From Calothrix sp. MO_167.B12 (GTDB lineage: Bacteria > Cyanobacteriota > Cyanobacteriia > Cyanobacteriales > Nostocaceae), in the NCBI GenBank assembly GCA_030066045.1, contig JASJCJ010000051.1, positions 1-42,989 of the forward strand: a DNA stretch of 42,989 nucleotides. Reading direction: 5' to 3'. Under the pieces are notes generated by a model. That model did not search any database. It had not been told where the DNA came from and worked only from the letters and a program-made list of their open reading frames with translations. Each line of letters opens with the position of its first letter. Position 1 is the stretch's first letter. Below, piece after piece: positions 35,072 through 42,989 of the stretch. Position numbers and translations under genes: made by a program.

Positions 35072-35137
35072 ATACTTGTACCCTAGACTCTAAATGCTAG
35101 TACCCCAGCTATAAAATACTAGTACCCCCACCCTTAA
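35072..35137. repeat. Three 22-bp direct repeats upstream of nifB
   Basis: Units begin at 35072, 35094 and 35116 with consensus ATRCTWGTACCC then about ten AT-rich bases. The exact 22-bp period (two helical turns) puts the CTWGTACCC core on one face of the DNA. This is unlike the 7-bp STRRs. It could be an operator array for a nif regulator; this is inference. Confidence 0.65.
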
Positions 35138-35241
35138 AAAAAATTTAAATTGGCTGACCATCAAAGTTTGAGGTTGTTGAGTACAAGTGTAATAAGTCTA
35201 ATAAAATCTTATCGGGTGGGTTGCATATAAGCTCCAAAACC

Positions 35242-35403
35242 ATGACTGATATAACTTTTATATCGCCAATCACTAAGAGCAAGAACAACCGAGCAATTAG
35301 TGAGTGGAGAGATGAGATAGCACCATGCCCCTGGGTCGAGAAGTCGCCCTTGTGCTCATATACAAGAGCGGACTCAAAGAGCGTTGACACACACCAGTCT
35401 TGA
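35242..35403 (+). other. Possible small ORF or structured leader upstream of nifB
   Basis: A 53-codon frame from the ATG at 35242 (MTDITFISPITKSKNN, then RAISEWRDEIAPCPWVEK) with no clear ribosome-binding site. The segment is GC-richer than its surroundings and also has hairpins (GGGTCGA/TCGCCC at 35333-35349; CTTGT/ACAAG at 35349-35366). It may be a small protein gene or a structured RNA leader; I cannot decide. Confidence 0.3.
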
Positions 35404-35622
35404 GAGCCGGGATTCATCAGCCCCTGCTGTTCGAGTCTAGAATACCGTATTAGATCCCACTCTAACGGTTAAGGTGAGTACAAGACGCGGCTTTGATTCC
35501 TGGGCTAAGGTATTTTAGATTTTGAATTTTGGATTTTGGATGGAATTTAAGATCCAAAACCTAAAATCTAAAATTGTTCATCTTCCACAGTGGCAGTCAG
35601 TCCACCGACTTTGCTAAATTCA

Positions 35623-37065
35623 ATGACACCACCCGTTCAAGGAATCGTCACCTCAGAAGTCACGGAATCTAAAGTAGCCCAGGCTAAAGGTGGTTGCGGC
35701 GGTTGCAATAGCGACGACAGCGCCACCGTGGAAATGGATGAGAAACTGAAAGCCAGGATTGCCAACCATCCTTGTTATAGTGAGGAAGCTCACCACCACT
35801 ACGCCAGGATGCACGTTGCAGTTGCACCTGCTTGTAACATCCAATGCAACTATTGTAATCGTAAATATGATTGTGCTAACGAAAGCCGTCCGGGAGTAGT
35901 TAGTGAGTTACTCACACCAGAAGAGGCAGCACAAAAGGTTTTGGTGGTTGCAGGTAAGATTCCCCAAATGACAGTATTGGGAATTGCAGGTCCTGGAGAT
36001 CCGTTAGCGAATCCAGAAAAGACCTTCCGCACCTTTGAGTTGATTGCAGAGAAAGCACCTGATATTAAGCTTTGTCTGTCAACTAACGGGTTGATGTTGC
36101 CTGAATATATCGATCGCATCAAACAATTGAATATTGACCATGTTACCATTACCATTAACATGGTAGACCCAGAAATTGGGGCAAAAATTTATCCTTGGGT
36201 TCACTACAAGCGCAAACGCTACCGAGGTATTGAAGGGGTGAAGATTCTGCATGAGAAGCAGATGGCAGGATTAGAAGCCCTCAGAGATGCAGATATTTTG
36301 TGTAAAGTTAACTCTGTACTAATTCCCGGTATTAATGACCATCATTTACCTGAGGTCAACAAAGCTATTCGGGAACGGGGTGCATTCATCCACAATATTA
36401 TGCCCCTAATCAGCGCGCCAGAACACGGTACCCACTTTGGACTTACCGGGCAGCGTGGACCAACTACCGCAGAATTGAAAGCAGTACAAGATCAGTGTGC
36501 TGGTAACATGAAAATGATGCGCCACTGTCGTCAATGTCGGGCAGATGCGGTAGGATTATTAGGTGAGGATAGAAGCCAAGAATTTAGCAAAGAAAAGTTC
36601 TTGGAAATGACCCCAGAATACGATCCTGCAAAACGCCAAGAAGTTCACGCAGGGATCGAAAAGTTCCGACAAGAACTCAAAGCAGCAAAAGAGGTAGTAC
36701 AAGATACTAACCTGACTCTAAGTGGTGAGAAACTTCTGGTTGCAGTGGCCACCAAAGGTGGTGGTTTAGTTAACCAACACTTTGGTCATGCCAAGGAATT
36801 CCAAATTTACGAAGTAGACGGTAACGAAGTACAGTTTATCGCCCATCGTAAGATTGACCACTACTGCCAAGGTGGATACGGAGAAGATGCAACTCTCGAT
36901 AACATCATTAAAGCACTTAGTGATTGTCAAGCAGTGTTAGTTGCCAAAATTGGAGAATGTCCTAAAGAGCAATTGCATCAAGCAGGTATCCAAACTGTTG
37001 AAGCTTATGACGCGATTGAGAAGGTTGCTTTAGAGTTTTACCAGCAATGGAGTAAGGAACAGTAA
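35623..37065 (+). CDS. nifB: Nitrogenase cofactor biosynthesis protein NifB
   Basis: 480 residues from the ATG at 35623 ([13 protein letters not shown]); a GTG at 35590 is an in-frame alternative. NifB is the radical SAM enzyme that builds the NifB-cofactor core (8Fe-9S-C) of the nitrogenase FeMo-cofactor. The SAM cluster motif is CNIQCNYC (CxxxCxxC, about residue 79), followed by [14 protein letters not shown] and [12 protein letters not shown]. The cysteine pair [10 protein letters not shown] is the second conserved region. A C-terminal NifX/NafY-like domain ([20 protein letters not shown], about 375-394) is fused as usual. It heads the nifB-fdxN-nifS-nifU run, with heptamer-filled gaps. 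Confidence 0.97.
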   Translation: MTPPVQGIVTSEVTESKVAQAKGGCGGCNSDDSATVEMDEKLKARIANHPCYSEEAHHHYARMHVAVAPACNIQCNYCNRKYDCANESRPGVVSELLTPEEAAQKVLVVAGKIPQMTVLGIAGPGDPLANPEKTFRTFELIAEKAPDIKLCLSTNGLMLPEYIDRIKQLNIDHVTITINMVDPEIGAKIYPWVHYKRKRYRGIEGVKILHEKQMAGLEALRDADILCKVNSVLIPGINDHHLPEVNKAIRERGAFIHNIMPLISAPEHGTHFGLTGQRGPTTAELKAVQDQCAGNMKMMRHCRQCRADAVGLLGEDRSQEFSKEKFLEMTPEYDPAKRQEVHAGIEKFRQELKAAKEVVQDTNLTLSGEKLLVAVATKGGGLVNQHFGHAKEFQIYEVDGNEVQFIAHRKIDHYCQGGYGEDATLDNIIKALSDCQAVLVAKIGECPKEQLHQAGIQTVEAYDAIEKVALEFYQQWSKEQ

Positions 37066-37067
37066 AG

Positions 37068-37128
37068 AGGAGGGAAGGAGGGAAAGAGGGAAAGAGTGAA
37101 AGAGGGAAAGAGGGAAGGAGTGAAGGAA
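37068..37128. repeat. STRR tract (GGAGGGA/AGAGGGA) after nifB
   Basis: Purine-rich heptamers directly after the nifB stop. Complementary pyrimidine-rich heptamers follow at 37195-37266, so a nifB-fdxN transcript could fold into a long imperfect hairpin. Confidence 0.8.
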
Positions 37129-37194
37129 AATTGAGGATCAATTCATAAATAGATATTTGAGTCAGTTCAAAGTAGACGTGCAGTGTCTATAATC

Positions 37195-37266
37195 CCTCAC
37201 TCCATCACTCCCTCACTCCATCACTCCCCCACTCCCCCACTCCCCCACTCCCCCACTCCCCCACTC
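37195..37266. repeat. STRR tract (CCCCACT/TCCATCA) before fdxN
   Basis: Pyrimidine-rich heptamers (about six CCCCACT copies at the end) complementary in type to 37068-37128. They are read in frame with fdxN as HSPTPPLPHSPTPP, which produces a false N-terminal extension. Confidence 0.85.
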
Positions 37267-37329
37267 CTCTACCCATTACCTATTACCCATTACCAATCCT
37301 CAATCATAAACTTCACAAGGAGGATAGTC

Positions 37330-37683
37330 ATGACTTACAAGATTACCAGCGAGTGCATTTCCTGCAATCTTTGTCAGTCCGCGTGTCCCACTGGTGCCAT
37401 CAAGATAGTTGATAACAGCCTTTGGATAGATCCCGATTTATGCACAAACTGTGTGGGTAGTCTGTATAGCGTACCTCAGTGTAAAGCTGGTTGCCCTACC
37501 TGTGATGGTTGCATTAAACAGTCTACAGATTATTGGGAAAGCTGGTTTGATACTTATAATCGCCTAGTAGCAAAGCTTACGAAGAAACAAGATTATTGGG
37601 AGAACTGGTTTAATTTTTATTCTCAGAAATTCTCCGAGCAATTACAAGAGCACCAGTGTCGAGTGTTGGGAGTGGAACCATAA
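37330..37683 (+). CDS. fdxN: FdxN, 2[4Fe-4S] ferredoxin of the nif cluster
   Basis: 117 residues from the ATG at 37330, which has an excellent ribosome-binding site (AAGGAGG at 37317-37323); the longer frame to 37183 is repeat-encoded. It is a bacterial-type ferredoxin: first cluster CISCNLCQSACP (about 9-20), second CTNCVGSLYSVPQC then CPTCDGC. The C-terminal half repeats the motif DYWESWF.TY / DYWENWFNFY. In Anabaena this gene lies between nifB and nifS and is interrupted by an excision element; here it is continuous. Its likely role is electron supply to NifB-type assembly. Confidence 0.95.
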   Translation: MTYKITSECISCNLCQSACPTGAIKIVDNSLWIDPDLCTNCVGSLYSVPQCKAGCPTCDGCIKQSTDYWESWFDTYNRLVAKLTKKQDYWENWFNFYSQKFSEQLQEHQCRVLGVEP

Positions 37684-37826
37684 AACAAGTAAGAAGTTAT
37701 ACCATTTTGGATACATTCACGAGCCTCAGTACAAGCTTTAGATTTTAGATGGTGAAAAAGCTTCCAGATAAGCTTTTAACCTGACTCCCTCACTCTTCAA
37801 CTCTTGTTATCTCAAATCTCAAAGTA

Positions 37827-39035
37827 ATGCACAATAACTGTATTTATCTCGACAATAATGCCACCACTAAGGTAGACCCAGAAGTGGTAGAGGCGATGTT
37901 ACCATACTTGACCGAATATTATGGTAATCCTTCTAGTATGCACACCTTCGGGGGTCAAGTTGGTAAGGCTGTTCTGCAAGCTAGGGAACAAGTGGCAGCT
38001 TTATTGGGTGCTAAGGAATCAGAAATCATCTTCACCAGTGGTGGTACAGAAGGAGATAATTCTGCAATTCGCGCCGCATTATTAGCACAACCAGAAAAAC
38101 GCCACATTGTTACTACCCAGGTAGAACACCCAGCAGTACTAACCCTGTGCAAACAGTTAGAAAAGCAAGGCTATAGCGTCACTTATTTATCGGTAAATCG
38201 CCAGGGACAGTTAGATTTAGATGAGTTAGAAGCCTCTTTAACTGGTAACACCGCCTTGGTATCGATTATGTATGCCAATAACGAAACTGGTACGGTGTTC
38301 CCCATTGAAGAAATTGGGTTACGAGTTAAAGACAAAGGTGCGATCTTCCATGTAGATGCAGTGCAAGCAGTAGGGAAAATTCCCTTGAATATGCAGACCA
38401 GCACCATTGATATGTTAACCATGTCTGGTCATAAGATTCATGCTCCCAAAGGGATCGGTGCATTGTACCTACGTCGGGGTGTGAGATTCCGTCCCATGCT
38501 GATTGGTGGAGGACAACAACGGGGTCGCCGTGCGGGAACGGAAAATGTTCCGGGGGTAATTGCTCTAGGTAAAGCCGCAGAACTGGAACTGTTGCATTTG
38601 GAAGAAGCAACAGCTAGGGAAAGAAGAATGCGCGATCGCTTAGAGAAAGCCCTACTCGCTACAATTCCCGACTGTGAAGTCAACGGCGACATCACCCAGA
38701 GATTGCCCAATACCACCAACATTGGCTTTAAGTACATTGAAGGTGAAGCAATTCTGTTAATGCTGAACCAAAAAGGTATTTGTGCATCATCTGGCTCTGC
38801 TTGTAGTTCTGGTTCCTTGGAACCCTCCCATGTATTACGGGCAATGGGTTTACCCTACACCACTTTACATGGTTCCATTCGCTTCAGTCTATGTCGCTAC
38901 ACTACGGAAGCAGAAATAGATGCAGTTATAGAGGCTATGCCCCCGATTGTAGAACGCCTGCGTGCCCTTTCGCCCTTTAAGAGCGATGAAGCAAGTTGGC
39001 TGCAAGAACAAGAGCAAGTACTTGCTCATCGCTAA
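37827..39035 (+). CDS. nifS: Cysteine desulfurase NifS
   Basis: A 402-residue PLP enzyme that mobilises sulfur from cysteine for nitrogenase Fe-S clusters. It starts MHNNCIYLDNNATTKVDPEV; TSGGTEGDNSAI and NNETGTVFP are conserved. The PLP-lysine is in TMSGHKIHAPKGIGALYLRR (about 200-219), and the catalytic cysteine loop is GICASSGSACSSGSLEPSHV (about 316-335). Length is normal. It lies 143 bases after fdxN and 156 bases before nifU, in the same direction. Confidence 0.96.
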   Translation: MHNNCIYLDNNATTKVDPEVVEAMLPYLTEYYGNPSSMHTFGGQVGKAVLQAREQVAALLGAKESEIIFTSGGTEGDNSAIRAALLAQPEKRHIVTTQVEHPAVLTLCKQLEKQGYSVTYLSVNRQGQLDLDELEASLTGNTALVSIMYANNETGTVFPIEEIGLRVKDKGAIFHVDAVQAVGKIPLNMQTSTIDMLTMSGHKIHAPKGIGALYLRRGVRFRPMLIGGGQQRGRRAGTENVPGVIALGKAAELELLHLEEATARERRMRDRLEKALLATIPDCEVNGDITQRLPNTTNIGFKYIEGEAILLMLNQKGICASSGSACSSGSLEPSHVLRAMGLPYTTLHGSIRFSLCRYTTEAEIDAVIEAMPPIVERLRALSPFKSDEASWLQEQEQVLAHR

Positions 39036-39049
39036 TAGAGAGTTGGGAG

Positions 39050-39092
39050 TTGATGGTTGACAGTTGACGGTTGACAGTTGACGGTTGACAGT
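39050..39092. repeat. STRR tract (TTGACAG/TTGACGG) between nifS and nifU
   Basis: About five TTGACRG heptamers. The frame upstream of nifU stays open through this tract and through a following AAATCCA-type tract, again mimicking an N-terminal extension. Confidence 0.8.
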
Positions 39093-39191
39093 TTGGGAGT
39101 TGGAAATCCAAAATTCATCACTCCTCGCTCCTCACTCTCACTACTCCAATCTAAAATCCAAAATCCAAAATCTCAAATCTACAATTCTGTC

Positions 39192-40088
39192 ATGTGGGAC
39201 TATACAGATAAAGTATTGGAACTCTTCTATAATCCTCAAAATCAGGGAGTATTGGAAGACAAGGGCGAAACGGGAATTAAAATCTCCACTGGAGAGGTAG
39301 GTAGTATTGCTTGCGGAGATGCTTTGAGACTACACCTCAAAGTTGATGTAGATGCTGATAAAATTGTTGATGCTCGTTTTCAAACCTTTGGCTGTACCAG
39401 TGCGATCGCTTCATCAGAGGCTTTGGTAGAAATCATTAAGGGCAAAACCTTAGATGAGGCTCTCAATGTCAACAACAAGGACATTGCCGATTATCTAGGC
39501 GGATTACCAGAAGCCAAAATTCATTGCTCAGTTATGGGACAAGAAGCACTGGAAGCTGCTATATTTAATTATAGAGGGATAAAACCAGAAACCCACGACG
39601 ATGATGACGAAGGCGCCCTAGTTTGTACCTGCTTCGGCATCAGCGATAATAAAATTCGTCGGATAGTTCTGGAAAATAACCTCACCACCGCAGAAGAGGT
39701 AACAAATTATGTTAAAGCTGGTGGTGGATGCGGTTCCTGTTTGGCAAATATTGATGATATCATTGCTGAAGCACAACAAGCAGCTACACCCACAGCTACT
39801 TCTTCTAGCAACCCTAACGGTCAGTCCTCTCCAAAATTACTGACCACAGTGCAGAAAATAGCACTGATCCAAAAAGTACTAGATGAAGAAGTCAGACCCG
39901 TTCTGATTGCCGACGGGGGAGATGTAGAACTTTACGATGTAGAAGGTAATCGCGTCAAAGTTCTCTTACAAGGCGCTTGTGGCTCTTGTTCTAGCAGCAC
40001 AGCAACCCTGAAGGTAGCCATTGAAGCCAGATTAAAAGAGCGCGTCAGCCAAGACCTTGTAGTCGAAGCCGTTGGACCATTGGTTTAG
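39192..40088 (+). CDS. nifU: Fe-S scaffold protein NifU
   Basis: 298 residues from the ATG at 39192 (MWDYTDKVLELFYNPQNQGV), the conserved NifU start. It has three domains: an IscU-like scaffold with cysteines in IACGDALRL, FGCTSAIASSE and KIHCSVMGQEAL (about 35-110); a central [2Fe-2S] domain with CTCFGISD and GGCGSC (about 137-182); and a C-terminal Nfu domain with GACGSCSSS (about 268-276). It receives sulfur from NifS and delivers clusters to the nitrogenase proteins. The linker (about 190-215) is Thr/Ser-rich. Confidence 0.96.
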   Translation: MWDYTDKVLELFYNPQNQGVLEDKGETGIKISTGEVGSIACGDALRLHLKVDVDADKIVDARFQTFGCTSAIASSEALVEIIKGKTLDEALNVNNKDIADYLGGLPEAKIHCSVMGQEALEAAIFNYRGIKPETHDDDDEGALVCTCFGISDNKIRRIVLENNLTTAEEVTNYVKAGGGCGSCLANIDDIIAEAQQAATPTATSSSNPNGQSSPKLLTTVQKIALIQKVLDEEVRPVLIADGGDVELYDVEGNRVKVLLQGACGSCSSSTATLKVAIEARLKERVSQDLVVEAVGPLV

Positions 40089-40129
40089 TACTTGAACACT
40101 GCACAACTCGCTTCAAAGGATCTACAGAC

Positions 40130-40486
40130 ATGAGTACATTATTCGAGAAAATTGGCGGACAACCCACTATTGAAAAAGTTGTAGATAGTTTCCACCAACG
40201 CATTTTGGCAGACAGCAGCATCAGCAGCTTTTTCGCTAAGACTGATATGAATAAGCAGCGCAGTCACCAAATTGCCTTCTTCTCTCAGCTTCTAGATGGT
40301 CCTAAAGCATACCAAGGTCGTCCTATGGACAAAACCCACACAGGTATGAGTTTACAGGAAGCACACTTTGCTGCGATCGCTAAACATCTGACTGATGCCA
40401 TGACTGGTTCTGGAGTATCCGCAGAAGACGCAAAAGCAGCAATGGATCGCGTCTCCAAGTTGAAAGGCGCTATTTTGAACAAATAA
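40130..40486 (+). CDS. glbN: Cyanoglobin, group I truncated haemoglobin
   Basis: A 118-residue truncated globin: MSTLFEKIGGQPTIEKVVDS with the group I glycine motif near GG, DMNKQRSHQIAFFSQLLDGP (E-helix region), YQGRPMDKTHTGMSLQEAHF, where the last His is the proximal haem ligand, and SKLKGAILNK at the end. A glbN between nifU and nifH was first described in Nostoc commune, where the protein is made under nitrogen and oxygen limitation. It is thought to bind or scavenge O2 near the membrane. It starts 41 bases after nifU and probably belongs to the same transcript. Confidence 0.93.
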   Translation: MSTLFEKIGGQPTIEKVVDSFHQRILADSSISSFFAKTDMNKQRSHQIAFFSQLLDGPKAYQGRPMDKTHTGMSLQEAHFAAIAKHLTDAMTGSGVSAEDAKAAMDRVSKLKGAILNK

Positions 40487-41262
<776 letters not shown>

Positions 41263-41294
41263 TATGATTGATAAATCGTCTTTTTGCACTTGTG

Positions 41295-42704
41295 ATGCGG
41301 GATTTATCAAGAGCATTGGGCTATTGCCGAGTTTCCACCCAAAGACAGCATACAGAAGGTCATGGGTTGGAGCGTTATATTGAACGATTGAAACAGTATG
41401 GGTTGAGTGAAGAGCAAATCCATTGGGATATAGAATCCGGTGCTAGCGATAAGCGTCAGGGCTATAACCAAGTATTAGAATTGGTGCGGCAGCAAAAGGT
41501 TGATAAAATCATCGTACCTTGTTTTGATAGATTTACGCGATCTGCTTTAGGTTGGGAAGTTGCACGGGAAGAATTACAGAAATTTGGGGTTGAGTTGATA
41601 TTTCTCGACGGTGGGAGTTTGGACTTGGAGACCCCAGAGGGTTTATTTACCAGCAGAATATTAGCTGCCATGTCTGCACAGGTTAGAGATAAAAATAGAT
41701 ATAACGCTATCCAAGGACATCGATATTTTCAAGAGAAAAGGAAGATTTATCAGGCAGTATTCGGTTTTATTAAAGATGGGGATAGTGTGATTCCCAATAC
41801 TAAGCAATATAGAAATACAGGTAAAACCCATGCAGATATAGCTCGTGAATGTGTGGAGATGTTCATTGAGTCGGGGGAATTATCTCAAACCATTAGGAGA
41901 CTGACTGAGAAATATGGGCTAGAGCGGGTTGGTAAGTATAAATTTGAGGATTTCCCCAGGGATGTCTCTTCATTCCGTCGATGGCTAGAAAACCCCCAAT
42001 TATGCGGTATGGTTTGTTATTATCCATTCGACTCAGAGAAAAGGTTAATACTACAATCAAACCATGAAGGGATTATATCGATCGCACAACATCAACAGAT
42101 CAAGCAAATTTTAGCTACCCATCCCTGTGGTAGACGGAGGTATGTAACAAATCCTTTGGTGGGGTTGTGTAAATGTGCAAAATGTGGTTCAACAATGGAA
42201 AAGCGATCGACAACAATTAAGGGCAAAACCTACGAACATTTAAAGTGTCCGGGTGCTTATCCAAAACCACGCCAAGTGAAAAAATGCGACGTGCGAACTT
42301 ATTTTCGCCTGCAAGATGCAATTAATGCTGTAATTCAAGCGTTAAAAGAAAAGGCTGCAAATATAGCTGATAATATGCCATTGGAAAGCACAGAAGTGGT
42401 TCCAGTTGAGATCCTAGAGTTACAACAGCAAATCCTGAAACTGAAGCAACTAAATGACCCTGATTTTGATAGTACAATCAAAATCAAATCACAAAAATTA
42501 GAAACCTTAATCAAAAACTCAGAGTTAAATGTAGTAGCAGATGCTAGCAGAACCGAAGTTTTGCGTAGCATCGCCATGAGTGAGGGATTTTGGGAGATAG
42601 TCACCAGGGAAGAGCTAACTGCTATTTTTCACGAATTAGTCGAGGAAGTGGTTTGTTCCGTGGCGGAGCGTTCCCAATTCTTCGATGCACGACTCAAAAT
42701 TTGA
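41295..42704 (+). CDS. Large serine recombinase (XisF-like)
   Basis: 469 residues from the ATG at 41295; TTG at 41268 would add nine codons. The N-terminal resolvase/invertase domain has the catalytic serine in ALGYCRVSTQRQHTEGHG (S about 12) and the conserved DRFTRSALGW (arginine of the active site). A recombinase domain (about 155-260) follows, then a zinc-ribbon region (CKCAKCGSTMEKR and a later KCP...KKC, about 290-335), then a coiled-coil (LELQQQILKLKQLND). This is the architecture of XisF, which excises the fdxN element in heterocysts. Position inside nifH predicts that it excises this element. XisH/XisI-type accessory genes are not seen here. Confidence 0.9.
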   Translation: MRDLSRALGYCRVSTQRQHTEGHGLERYIERLKQYGLSEEQIHWDIESGASDKRQGYNQVLELVRQQKVDKIIVPCFDRFTRSALGWEVAREELQKFGVELIFLDGGSLDLETPEGLFTSRILAAMSAQVRDKNRYNAIQGHRYFQEKRKIYQAVFGFIKDGDSVIPNTKQYRNTGKTHADIARECVEMFIESGELSQTIRRLTEKYGLERVGKYKFEDFPRDVSSFRRWLENPQLCGMVCYYPFDSEKRLILQSNHEGIISIAQHQQIKQILATHPCGRRRYVTNPLVGLCKCAKCGSTMEKRSTTIKGKTYEHLKCPGAYPKPRQVKKCDVRTYFRLQDAINAVIQALKEKAANIADNMPLESTEVVPVEILELQQQILKLKQLNDPDFDSTIKIKSQKLETLIKNSELNVVADASRTEVLRSIAMSEGFWEIVTREELTAIFHELVEEVVCSVAERSQFFDARLKI

Positions 42705-42787
42705 TTCCGTTCCTCTTCCGGTAGAGAAGCTAAGTATCTCTCTGCTACAGCCCACAAGATATCTGCCACTTTTTTGGAAATTGTCAT
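42629..42787 (-). CDS. Putative small protein, convergent with and overlapping the recombinase
   Basis: A 52-codon frame from the ATG at 42787: MTISKKVADILWAVAERYLA then SLPEEERNQILSRASKNWE. The composition is protein-like, with an amphipathic helical look and a charged loop, unlike the repeat-coded frames elsewhere. It overlaps the last 76 bases of the recombinase gene on the opposite strand. I recognise no family. It could be a small accessory factor of the element, a remnant, or chance. Confidence 0.35.
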   Translation of the reverse strand: MTISKKVADILWAVAERYLASLPEEERNQILSRASKNWERSATEQTTSSTNS

Positions 42788-42868
42788 TATTCTGCATCGA
42801 GCTGGTTACTCTTAGGTTAGTTCGTCCGTGAAAAATTTCTGTTCTTGGAGAACTCAAAGCAATAAGTA

Positions 42869-42981
42869 ATATCAAATCCGATAGCATCTGAATGATAAAA
42901 AACCGCAAAGACGCAAAGGACGCAAAGGAAGAGGAAGAGAGAGAGTAACTGAAATAATTCCGATACAAACGGAAACGATAT
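42869..42981. mobile_element. MITE-like element, family A, copy 3 (with 8-bp direct repeats)
   Basis: A 113-base copy that appears identical to 2084-2196 and 15937-16049. It is flanked by AATAAGTA at 42861-42868 and again at 42982-42989, the last bases of the window, consistent with an 8-bp target-site duplication. It sits inside the putative nifH element. AATAAGTA is also close to a heptamer repeat type of this genome (ATTACTT), so chance is not excluded. Confidence 0.75.
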
Positions 42982-42989
42982 AATAAGTA

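Larger units (their letters stand above)
34498..35622. other. Long nifB upstream region
   Basis: About 1.1 kb between divergent genes. It holds an STRR tract (34537-34636), an AT-rich middle, three 22-bp direct repeats (35072-35137), a GC-richer structured segment with a short frame (35242-35403) and an A/T heptamer-like stretch (35510-35575) just before nifB. The nifB promoter must be here, but no NtcA box (GTA-N8-TAC) is convincing. Confidence 0.5.

Noticed and set aside
37183-37329. 49-codon N-terminal extension of fdxN
   Set aside because: Encoded by CCCCACT heptamers; the ATG at 37330 has a strong AAGGAGG site and gives the usual ferredoxin length.
37955-38737. Several minus-strand frames opposite nifS
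   Set aside because: They are antisense shadows of a highly conserved gene and have no domain or ribosome-binding site of their own.
39078-39191. 38-codon N-terminal extension of nifU
   Set aside because: Runs through repeat-like DNA; NifU proteins start MWDYT (39192).

Overview
The window looks like chromosomal DNA from a filamentous, heterocyst-forming cyanobacterium (Nostocales). The evidence is a nif cluster in the Anabaena/Nostoc order (nifB-fdxN-nifS-nifU-glbN-nifH), the cyanobacterial pairs pipX-pipY and sepF-proC, many HIP1-type GCGATCGC octamers, and abundant short tandemly repeated heptamers (STRRs such as CAACTAA, GGAGTGA, AAATTCT, ATTACTT) in most gaps. Genus and species cannot be read from the sequence.

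Layout. 1-5.4 kb: repeat-rich gaps around a DUF1995 protein, a CHASE2 histidine kinase and a small secreted protein, all on the minus strand. 5.4-11 kb: plus-strand genes for a small sigma-70 factor, a phosphoribulokinase paralogue lacking a regulatory cysteine, RadC, a DUF697 GTPase and an Rpn/DUF4351-type protein. 11-17 kb: a papain-fold toxin-like/immunity-like pair, a DgcA/DgcN-like D-glutamate operon, a Nudix hydrolase and a Uma2 nuclease. 17-22 kb: a TrpE/PabB-family enzyme carrying an STRR-encoded linker, then pipX-pipY, sepF and proC. 22-28 kb: a restriction-endonuclease-like protein and a 1,386-residue nuclease-helicase. 28-34.5 kb (minus strand): bioF, spp-ruvA, a hicB with a broken hicA, yefM-yoeB lying between a VWA gene and a copied fragment of its 3' end, and a pentapeptide/TPR protein. 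34.5-43 kb: a long nifB leader, then the nif genes.

The most striking feature is nifH. It is normal through codon 139 (...VVCGGFA), switches to unrelated sequence near base 41245, and stops five codons later. A large serine recombinase of the XisF type starts about 30 bases after that stop. This is the layout of one edge of a developmentally excised element, which would restore nifH in heterocysts. The rest of nifH is not in the window, so the other edge must lie beyond base 42989.

Repeats shape the rest. A 113-bp MITE-like element with imperfect inverted ends occurs three times as identical copies, one of them inside the putative nifH element. A second inverted-end family has two copies. 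STRRs have entered coding sequence (the TrpE/PabB linker, the GTPase tail) and make misleading in-frame extensions upstream of bioF and fdxN.
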